Below, piece by piece: positions 5,062 through 10,520 of a stretch of 10,520 bases of DNA. The notes below the pieces were generated by a model. That model was not told the DNA's origin, did not search any database, and saw nothing but the letters and a program-made list of their open reading frames with translations. Source of the DNA: Oscillospiraceae bacterium. GTDB taxonomy: Bacteria > Bacillota > Clostridia > Oscillospirales > Ruminococcaceae. The position numbers and the translations under genes are program-made. Within the stretch, counting starts at the first letter, position 1. Each line of letters opens with the position of its first letter. The stretch covers positions 1 through 10,520 of the forward strand of contig JAFQND010000238.1 in NCBI GenBank assembly GCA_017396055.1, in the 5' to 3' direction.

Positions 5062-7764
5062 TTATTTTTCCGGCAGCCACCAGCCGTATTCCTCCGGCTT
5101 GACTTCCGGTTTGCCGAGGGTGCCGAAGCCTTCACCGGCACTGCACCAGGAGACTTCGTCCGCTTTCAGCTTCATCTTCATGGGGCGGAGAGAGTCGAGC
5201 CCCAGCTTTTCCAGCGAAAGGGTCAGAATGTGATGGGCGGGGGCATCGGTGACGATGTCGGCATATTTTTCCAGCTCTTTTTCGGCGGCTTCTCCGAACA
5301 GGGAGTTATAGAGATAACAGTCGCGGTGGAGGGTTACTTTTCCTTCGGGGGAGATATGCACCGGCGCGTCGGGCGTAAAGAGACGATATTCGGGACAGAG
5401 GGTAAAGGTCACGTCTTTCTCACCCGAAAGCTCGATAAACAGTTTTTCGCCGTCAGAGGCTGCGCGGAAGCGGTTTTCTGTTTCGTCATCGAAGCTCTCC
5501 CACGAAGCGTCTTCCAGAGAGCCGGGGAGGGTATGGCGCTTCAGTTCGGGCCAGTCTTCCTCACCCAGATAATAGGGCAGGGGCGGCTCGCCTTTGGCAA
5601 TGCGGGCTTCGACCGCGGGGAATTCCTCTTTCAGAAGGGTGCGCAGCTGACCTATCCGGTCGCGGAGCTTTTTGGGGAAGAATTTATATCCTTCGCCCTC
5701 AGAGTGATAACCCAGCCGTCCGTCCGCCTCACAGAGGGGGATCATGTCGGCACTGAGGACCATCTGTTCTTTGACAAGGGCCTTCATCCGGGCAAGGATG
5801 GCTTCGGGGTCGCCCGCCTGTCTTCCCAGAAGATCGCGCAGCAGGTAAAATTCGAGGATGCCTCTTCCGCTTCTGATCAGCAGATGAAGGGCTTTTGCCA
5901 CCGACAGGTCGTCCGCCGCGTCACGGGAATCGACCGTGAGGGCGTTCAGTTTTTCGATGCCTTCCTGCCAGTGGTCGGCCATCAGCTCGCTCAGCTGCAG
6001 GGCTTCTTCCAGAGTGTGGCCGTTGAGCAGCGCTTCGCCAATCCGGTCGCCGTCGATGGGGTCAAGGGTCTGCCATGTACGGGGAAGGGGGAAGTTTTTG
6101 GGTTCCAGCGCCAGTTTCCAGACAACGCCGTCGTGCATGGGTCCGTAATAGCTGAACATGACATTCATCGGATAGAGACGATAGCCCGCTTCAAAGGACT
6201 TCCACGCTTCGGCAACGGTCTTTGCCCGGCTCTTTCCCCAGTAAAGTCCCGCGAGGGATTCGAGGAAGGCGTCTTTATCGGCGAAGTCTTCTTCAAAGCT
6301 CAGCTCGCCGGCAGCTTTGCTCATCATCGAGGGGTAGTTGCCGAAATACCAGCACTGCATGATGCCCTCGACATTCAGTTCTCTTGCACCTTTATATTTG
6401 TCCCACAGGATACCGGGAGCGGGGATATGGGGCACCGACGCGATCTCATGGGAACAGCAGACCTGCATTTTGGCAAACATGTGCTTTTTGCTTTCGGCAG
6501 CCTGTTCGGCGGTGATGCGGAAAAGGTCAGAGGGACCGGGATAGCTGAGCCAATAGTCGACCGCCTGACGGGTCTTTCCAAGCTGGTCTTCATAGCCCAT
6601 GTCGTCGAAATTCTGCATCAGCATCACATCATCCGGCGCGGTGCGGACATAGTCGCGGATATGGTCAAACTGCCACAGCCGCTGGCCGTAGGTCCAGCTG
6701 ATGACTTCGATATCGGGGTTTGCTTCTCTGAAGCCGGCGCGGAGCACCTCGACGCTTTCACTCAAAAGGCTTCCGTATTCACCCTTGCAGCCGGGGCAGT
6801 CAAGTCCATGAGGACAGGTGATATCAGGATAGAGAGAAGAACAGGAGGTGGGCCGCTCTCCATAGGTGATGCTGATAAATCCTCTGAGTCCGGGGGCGAG
6901 TTTTGCAAGGTTATATCCCAGCTCGCGGATCATTTCCTTGCCACGTTCAGAGCGGACACAGAAGGCTTTTCCGGCGGTATAGACCGGTGCTCCCGCAAGG
7001 TCGGGATATTTTTCTGCCAGTTCGGCGGGCAGGTGATAGGGTTCGATGGCAAAGATATAGACGCCGATGCCGTAACGGGCACATTTTTCGATGACCCGGT
7101 TCAGTTTTTCAATACGGGACTCATGGCCCTTTCCGTACTCCTCAATGATAGAAGAGGGGACAAGATCGGAAAACCGGGAATAGATCCATACACCGTTGAC
7201 ACCGTCGTGCATCAGCCGGTTGAGATATTCGTCGGGGTAATAGTCGATATCGTCCGAAAGCTCGTCGCCGTATTTGGGCGGACGGTTGATGGGGCTGAAG
7301 AAGCAGCGGGTGATGCGGCTGCGGATCTTAGGGGAGCGGGAGATGAATTTGGGGGTCAGGAAAGGAGCTTCGCTTCGTTTCAGCTCGTCTTCCAGGCGGA
7401 TGATGCCTCTGCGGATGCCTTCGGTGTCGGCGGCGGAGATGATGACGCAGTCAGAGCGGATATCCACAGTATACGCCTCGAAGCAGGCGGTCTCGGACTT
7501 TTTCAGATAAACGGGGAAAGCTTCGCCCGCGATGGCATATTCTTTTGTAAAGGCAGCGAAATCGTCATAGACGGTTTTCAGAAGCGCTTCGCCTTCGGGG
7601 AAAGTTTCGGCAAGATAAAGGCCGTTTACATTGATCTCGCCCGGTTCCATGGAGCGGGTGTTATAGGAGTCGGGGCGATGATGCATGGGAGAGCGGAGCT
7701 CGTCAAGAAAAGCCAGCGGCGGCTGGTCGAGGAAGAAGGGGTCCTGGCGGACGGTACGTTTCAT
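5062..7764 (-). CDS. Large glycoside-hydrolase-like protein, family uncertain
   Basis: The 900-residue product starts at the ATG complementary to 7762-7764, with GGGAGGT-type ribosome binding site at 7771-7778; an open extension of 25 codons upstream is rejected because it runs through the promoter. There is no signal peptide, so it should be cytoplasmic. Residues ~40-130 (YTVDIRSDCVIISAADTEG, GIRRGIIRLEDEL) resemble the alpha-glucuronidase/GH20b-type N-terminal domain found before TIM barrels. Residues ~145-500 look like a barrel: RFSDLVPSS, YGIGVYIFAIEPYH, ISITYGERPTSC, VISWTYGQRLW, MLMQNFDD and IMQCWYFGNYPS. Glu241 and Glu303 are candidate catalytic acids. Cys308, Cys317, Cys323 and Cys326 form a tight cluster. 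A helical part follows (~500-720), and the last ~130 residues look like a beta-sandwich ending in YGWWLPEK, similar to CBM9-like modules. GH20, GH67, GH123 or GH163 relatives are alternatives; I cannot assign one. Confidence 0.88.
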   Translation of the reverse strand: MKRTVRQDPFFLDQPPLAFLDELRSPMHHRPDSYNTRSMEPGEINVNGLYLAETFPEGEALLKTVYDDFAAFTKEYAIAGEAFPVYLKKSETACFEAYTVDIRSDCVIISAADTEGIRRGIIRLEDELKRSEAPFLTPKFISRSPKIRSRITRCFFSPINRPPKYGDELSDDIDYYPDEYLNRLMHDGVNGVWIYSRFSDLVPSSIIEEYGKGHESRIEKLNRVIEKCARYGIGVYIFAIEPYHLPAELAEKYPDLAGAPVYTAGKAFCVRSERGKEMIRELGYNLAKLAPGLRGFISITYGERPTSCSSLYPDITCPHGLDCPGCKGEYGSLLSESVEVLRAGFREANPDIEVISWTYGQRLWQFDHIRDYVRTAPDDVMLMQNFDDMGYEDQLGKTRQAVDYWLSYPGPSDLFRITAEQAAESKKHMFAKMQVCCSHEIASVPHIPAPGILWDKYKGARELNVEGIMQCWYFGNYPSMMSKAAGELSFEEDFADKDAFLESLAGLYWGKSRAKTVAEAWKSFEAGYRLYPMNVMFSYYGPMHDGVVWKLALEPKNFPLPRTWQTLDPIDGDRIGEALLNGHTLEEALQLSELMADHWQEGIEKLNALTVDSRDAADDLSVAKALHLLIRSGRGILEFYLLRDLLGRQAGDPEAILARMKALVKEQMVLSADMIPLCEADGRLGYHSEGEGYKFFPKKLRDRIGQLRTLLKEEFPAVEARIAKGEPPLPYYLGEEDWPELKRHTLPGSLEDASWESFDDETENRFRAASDGEKLFIELSGEKDVTFTLCPEYRLFTPDAPVHISPEGKVTLHRDCYLYNSLFGEAAEKELEKYADIVTDAPAHHILTLSLEKLGLDSLRPMKMKLKADEVSWCSAGEGFGTLGKPEVKPEEYGWWLPEK

Positions 7765-7794
7765 GAAAAGACCTCCCTGTTTGATGTCAGTTTC

Positions 7795-7823
7795 ATTGTA
7801 GCACAGGGGGAAGGGGCGGTCAA
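7795..7823 (-). promoter_or_regulatory. Sigma-A promoter of the glycoside-hydrolase-like gene
   Basis: Read on the minus strand, TTGACC (7823-7818) and TACAAT (7800-7795) stand exactly 17 bases apart, and each matches the consensus in five of six bases. The -10 box also has TGC before it, an extended -10. The transcript would start near 7788 and have a leader of about 25 bases. No operator or riboswitch is seen. Confidence 0.8.
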
Positions 7824-7851
7824 GGGAAAAGGCAGGCACAATGTGCCTGCC
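7824..7851 (-). terminator. Intrinsic terminator of the wall-binding protein gene
   Basis: GGCAGGCAC at 7831-7839 and GTGCCTGCC at 7843-7851 form a perfect nine-pair stem with a three-base loop. On the minus strand it is followed by TTTTCCC, a short T-run. It lies ten bases past the stop codon of the gene at 7862-9160 and abuts the -35 box of the next promoter, so two transcription units are separated in under 40 bases. The short T-run suggests incomplete termination. Confidence 0.75.
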
Positions 7852-7861
7852 TTTGAAAGGT

Positions 7862-9160
7862 TCAGTTTATCCACGCACCGCTTGTGTTAAAGCGATAAGT
7901 TTTGCCGGAGATAGTCTGTGTTCCCGTTACCATAGCGCCGGAGCTGTCCATGTAGTACCATTTGCCGCCGAGCTGTTTCCATCCGGTGACCATGGCACCG
8001 GAATTTTCCAGATAGTACCACTTGCGGCTGATGCGCTGCCATCCGGTGAGCATGGCACCGGAATCGTCCATGTAGTACCATTTGCCGCCGGTATACTGCC
8101 AGCCGGTCTTCATCACGCCAGAGCTGTCCATATAATACCATTTACCGCCGTCATAGAGCCAACCGGTTTTCATTACACCGGACTTGTCAAAGAAATACCA
8201 TTTTCTTCCGATATAACGCCAGCCGGTAACAACATCATCAAGGCTGTCCAGATAGTACCATTTGCCGTTTTTCTGGTTCCATCTGCCTTTTTCCTCCACC
8301 AGATTGTGGTCGGTCAGGTCGAACATACGGATGGAATAGGTGGTATAATCGCCGGAATAACTGAACAGCAGATAAGCGGTGCCGGAAGTTTCAACAGGGA
8401 CATCCACAAAGAGATGGCCGTCTTTTGTTCTGCGCTGACAGGTCAGCGGGGTCTTGGTATTGATCTTGGCGCCGGGCTGGGTCACATATGCCTTCACATC
8501 GGTGCCGTTGATGCCGTACTGGGTGAAGACCATCCGATAGGAATGACCCGCCTCTGCTTCGAAGGACCAGAAGTCTTTCGTGTCGGAAGTCGACTTGTTA
8601 TCGCTTCTGCCGACACGGCCCTGCTGAAGTCCGCCGCGGGGGAGAGTTTTGGCGGTGGAAGGGTCGTTGTTGGGCTCTATCTCAAAGGAACGGGTGCCGC
8701 TGCCGCGGATGCCGTATTGGATCTCGACCGGGGCATCGCCTTTCTGGAAACGGTACAGGCTGCTGTCGGGGCGCATGCTGGCATAATAGACACCTGCGTC
8801 CAGACCGACGAAGGACATATCATGTGCTCCCTCCCAGATCGGCTGACCGTCGGCACGATAGACAGTATACAGAAGTGGGATGACCTTGGAGCTTCCCTCG
8901 TTTATGACAGAGAACGAAACTTGGCTGCTCATCGTCAATTCGAAGCGAACAAAATGAGCATCTCTGGCGTTTTCATAGCTCCAGGTCTTGGTATAGTAAA
9001 CATCTTTGGTGGGGTTGGAAGTATTCAGCTGAATACTGATCGCATTGTCTATCGTCTCTCCCGCCGCATGTGCCTTCACGGGACAGAAGACCAGCAAGCC
9101 CATAGCGAGAAATGCTGCAAAAAGCAGAGAAAGGGTCTGGCGAAACATCGTTTTGTTCAT
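7862..9160 (-). CDS. Secreted protein with tandem beta-sandwich domains and seven cell-wall-binding repeats
   Basis: The 432-residue product has a clear signal peptide (NKTMFRQ, then LLFAAFLAMGLLVF) with a probable cut after AHA at residue 32. Residues ~35-152 form a beta-rich domain without a name I can give. Residues ~158-282 resemble a pre-peptidase C-terminal (PPC) domain: EIEPNNDPSTAKTL, then DTKDFWSFEAEAGHSYRMVF and a TAYLLFSYSGDYTTYSI end. Residues 295-432 hold seven repeats of 20 residues with the pattern GGKWYYMDSSGxMxTGW, matching cell-wall-binding (choline-binding-like) repeats; the last is diverged. It therefore should be exported and attached non-covalently to the wall. No catalytic domain is visible, so an adhesin, wall-structure or ligand-binding role is possible. 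The start is supported by AAAGGA at 9168-9173. It is a single-gene unit with its own promoter and terminator. Confidence 0.92.
   Translation of the reverse strand: MNKTMFRQTLSLLFAAFLAMGLLVFCPVKAHAAGETIDNAISIQLNTSNPTKDVYYTKTWSYENARDAHFVRFELTMSSQVSFSVINEGSSKVIPLLYTVYRADGQPIWEGAHDMSFVGLDAGVYYASMRPDSSLYRFQKGDAPVEIQYGIRGSGTRSFEIEPNNDPSTAKTLPRGGLQQGRVGRSDNKSTSDTKDFWSFEAEAGHSYRMVFTQYGINGTDVKAYVTQPGAKINTKTPLTCQRRTKDGHLFVDVPVETSGTAYLLFSYSGDYTTYSIRMFDLTDHNLVEEKGRWNQKNGKWYYLDSLDDVVTGWRYIGRKWYFFDKSGVMKTGWLYDGGKWYYMDSSGVMKTGWQYTGGKWYYMDDSGAMLTGWQRISRKWYYLENSGAMVTGWKQLGGKWYYMDSSGAMVTGTQTISGKTYRFNTSGAWIN
7870..8290 (-). repeat. Perfectly phased 60-base tandem repeat encoding the wall-binding units
   Basis: The DNA repeats with a constant 60-base period and no insertions or deletions: the element TAGTACCA lies at 7953, 8013 and 8073 on the plus strand, with close variants (TAATACCA, AAATACCA, TAGTACCA) at 8133, 8193 and 8253. 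Units with strongest similarity are those at 7921-7980 and 8041-8100, which share long identical stretches; the units at 7870-7920 and 8161-8220 are diverged. Such arrays can gain or lose units in frame. Confidence 0.9.
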
Positions 9161-9202
9161 CGTATCATCCTTTCGTGAGAGGGAATATACTTCTGTAACT
9201 TG

Positions 9203-9231
9203 ATTATACCATATCTTTTCGGGAGAAACAA
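9203..9231 (-). promoter_or_regulatory. Promoter of the wall-binding protein gene
   Basis: On the minus strand a perfect TATAAT (9208-9203) with an extended -10 TG (TGGTATAAT) is preceded after 17 bases by TTGTTT (9231-9226). Transcription would begin near 9196, giving a leader of about 36 bases that carries the ribosome binding site at 9168-9173. Confidence 0.8.
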
Positions 9232-9261
9232 CCCTGACAGAAGGACAGGTGTCCGCAAATA

Positions 9262-9298
9262 AAAGTAAACTCTTTCTGAATTTACCCGAACTTTACTT
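9262..9298 (+). promoter_or_regulatory. TTTAC boxes overlapping the ABC transporter promoter, possible operator
   Basis: TTTAC occurs at 9281-9285 and again at 9292-9296, an 11-base spacing that puts both on one face of the helix and next to the -35 box. A reverse-oriented copy, AAGTAAA, lies at 9263-9269 and mirrors TTTACTT at 9292-9298. Direct repeats of this spacing are typical of OmpR/PhoB-type response regulator sites. No regulator gene is in the window, so the assignment is inference. Confidence 0.4.
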
Positions 9299-9324
9299 AC
9301 AGACAGCGTTTTTCATGGTATAAT
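9296..9324 (+). promoter_or_regulatory. Promoter of the ABC transporter gene
   Basis: A perfect TATAAT at 9319-9324 with TGG directly before it (extended -10) follows a weak -35 CTTACA at 9296-9301 at 17 bases. The weak -35 and strong extended -10 suit an activated promoter. The leader would be about 44 bases long. The remaining divergent spacer 9232-9261 holds only a small inverted repeat, GGACA-GG-TGTCC at 9243-9254. Confidence 0.75.
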
Positions 9325-9374
9325 AAACTAATTCAATATGATTTGTTCCAAGACACGAAAGGAAGAATGCTTCG

Positions 9375-10520
9375 ATGCTGGAACTGAAAAGCATCAAAAA
9401 AGATTATCCCGCCGGTGACACGGTCGTTCACGCCCTGAAAGGTGTCAGCCTGCAGTTCCGTGAGAGCGAATTTGTCTCGATCTTAGGCCCCTCCGGCTGC
9501 GGCAAGACCACCATGCTCAATATTATCGGCGGTCTCGACCAGTATTCCGACGGCGACCTTGTGATCAACGGCCGCTCCACCAAAGATTTCCGCGCCCGTG
9601 ACTGGGATGCCTACCGCAACCATTCCATTGGCTTTGTTTTTCAGAGCTATAACCTGATCCCTCACCAGACTGTGCTTCAGAATGTCGAGCTGGCTCTGAC
9701 CCTTTCGGGCGTCAGCAAAACAGAACGGAGAAAACGTGCCGCCGAGGCACTGGAAGCTGTGGGTCTGGGCAATCAGCTGAAAAAGCGGCCCAGTGAGATG
9801 TCGGGCGGCCAGATGCAGCGCGTGGCCATTGCCCGTGCCCTGGTCAATGATCCCGATATTATCCTCGCCGACGAGCCCACCGGCGCACTGGACACCGAGA
9901 CCTCCATTCAGGTCATGGATATCCTCAAGGAAGTGGCAAAAGACCGGCTGGTCGTCATGGTCACCCATAACCCCGAGCTGGCCGAGCAGTATTCCACCCG
10001 TATTATCCGGATGCTGGACGGCAATCTTTTAAGCGACTCTGATCCGCTTTCGGAGGACGAGGCAGAAAAGCTGGCTGCTGCCGACAAAGAGAAACTGGAA
10101 GCCTCAGGAAAGCGCCGCGGGAAAAAGCCCTCCATGTCGATGGCAACCTCCTTCGGGCTGTCGCTGAAGAATCTGGTCTCCAAAAAGGGCCGTACCCTGC
10201 TGACCTCCTTTGCCGGCTCCATCGGCATTATCGGCATCGCACTGATCTATTCGGTGTCGCAGGGCATGACCACCTATATCGACGATGTACAGGAGGACAC
10301 CCTTTCTTCCTATCCGCTGACCATCGAAGCCACCACCGTGGATATCGGCACCCTGATGACCACCTTTATGGGCGTGGCTGAAGGCAAGGCGGAACATGAC
10401 CGCGACGCAGTCTATTCCCATGCCATGCTCTTTGATATGATCAACGCGTTCAATGACCTTGAGACCACCGAAAATGACCTGAGGTCCTTTAAGGTATGGC
10501 TGGAAGAAGAGATGAAGAAA
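9375..10520 (+). CDS. ABC transporter, fused ATPase and permease (MacB/LolD-like), 3'-truncated by the window
   Basis: The frame opens at ATG 9375, nine bases after the AAGGAAG ribosome binding site at 9359-9365, and stays open to the window end: 382 residues are visible. Residues 1-~220 form a complete ATPase domain of the MacB/LolD/FtsE group: Walker [10 protein letters not shown] (38-46), Q-loop Gln90 in [10 protein letters not shown], signature [15 protein letters not shown] (142-156), Walker [13 protein letters not shown] (162-173) and switch His198 in [10 protein letters not shown] charged linker (220-255) leads to the first transmembrane helix (about 274-296), then an extracytoplasmic part beginning [11 protein letters not shown]. 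The remaining permease helices lie outside the window. Fused ATPase-permeases of this group usually act in antimicrobial-peptide resistance, peptide export or envelope stress rather than nutrient uptake. The substrate is unknown. The gene is divergent from the wall-binding gene. Confidence 0.93.
   Translation, partial: MLELKSIKKDYPAGDTVVHALKGVSLQFRESEFVSILGPSGCGKTTMLNIIGGLDQYSDGDLVINGRSTKDFRARDWDAYRNHSIGFVFQSYNLIPHQTVLQNVELALTLSGVSKTERRKRAAEALEAVGLGNQLKKRPSEMSGGQMQRVAIARALVNDPDIILADEPTGALDTETSIQVMDILKEVAKDRLVVMVTHNPELAEQYSTRIIRMLDGNLLSDSDPLSEDEAEKLAAADKEKLEASGKRRGKKPSMSMATSFGLSLKNLVSKKGRTLLTSFAGSIGIIGIALIYSVSQGMTTYIDDVQEDTLSSYPLTIEATTVDIGTLMTTFMGVAEGKAEHDRDAVYSHAMLFDMINAFNDLETTENDLRSFKVWLEEEMKK

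Noticed and set aside
4987..7890. A 967-codon open frame on the plus strand opposite the glycoside-hydrolase-like gene
   Set aside because: Its translation is compositionally odd (rich in Phe, Gly, Val and His) with no recognisable domain, it has no convincing ribosome binding site, and it mirrors the codon bias of the real gene; the minus-strand gene has promoter, ribosome binding site and domain-like motifs.
7870..8290. The 60-base periodic array as a CRISPR or non-coding repeat
   Set aside because: The repeats are in frame, lack unique spacers and encode the conserved 20-residue wall-binding unit.
7841..9178. A 445-codon open frame on the plus strand opposite the wall-binding gene
   Set aside because: It is the antisense of a gene with signal peptide and perfect repeats; its apparent repeats (VPFAA-like) only mirror the 60-base array.
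9243..9254. Inverted repeat GGACA-GG-TGTCC as an operator
   Set aside because: The arms are only five bases, there is no second copy, and it lies outside both promoter cores, so it may be chance.

Overview
The window looks like a chromosomal segment of a Gram-positive gut-type Clostridium relative (Bacillota, Clostridia, most likely Oscillospiraceae/Ruminococcaceae). The reasons are moderately GC-rich coding sequence, purine-rich AGGAGG-type ribosome binding sites before almost every gene, sigma-A style promoters, 20-residue aromatic cell-wall-binding repeats, a BspA-like leucine-rich-repeat protein, a lipoprotein with a Gram-positive style lipobox, and a fused ATPase-permease ABC transporter typical of that group. 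The genus cannot be fixed by reading alone. No tRNA, rRNA, CRISPR array, transposase, integrase or phage gene was seen.

Layout. (1) Bases 2-544, plus strand: the 3' part of a secreted-type peptidoglycan glucosaminidase with a degenerate wall-binding tail. (2) Bases 552-4690, plus strand: a promoter followed by five tightly packed genes: MATE exporter, BspA-like LRR protein, endonuclease/exonuclease/phosphatase-fold enzyme, a small helical protein of unknown function, and a SAM-dependent methyltransferase. Gaps are 14 and 12 bases and then two overlaps, so this reads as one operon closed by a strong hairpin terminator. (3) Bases 4696-7823, minus strand: a promoter, a 900-residue cytoplasmic glycoside-hydrolase-like protein of no family I can name with certainty, and a small lipoprotein 21 bases behind it. 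This unit converges on the operon and shares its bidirectional terminator. (4) Bases 7824-9231, minus strand: promoter, secreted two-domain protein with seven 20-residue wall-binding repeats, and its own terminator. (5) Bases 9232-9374: divergent control region. (6) Bases 9375-10520, plus strand: the start of a MacB-like ABC transporter cut by the window edge.

How the genes may work together. Two wall-associated proteins flank the region and the ABC transporter belongs to a class often tied to envelope stress or peptide export, so an envelope theme is plausible at the edges. The central operon has no obvious single pathway: exporter, LRR scaffold, phosphodiesterase-fold enzyme, helical protein and methyltransferase. 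The least explained parts are the 900-residue enzyme-like protein and the helical protein at 3554-3994. Nothing here is a clear new defence or mobile system; the findings are candidates of modest to medium interest.
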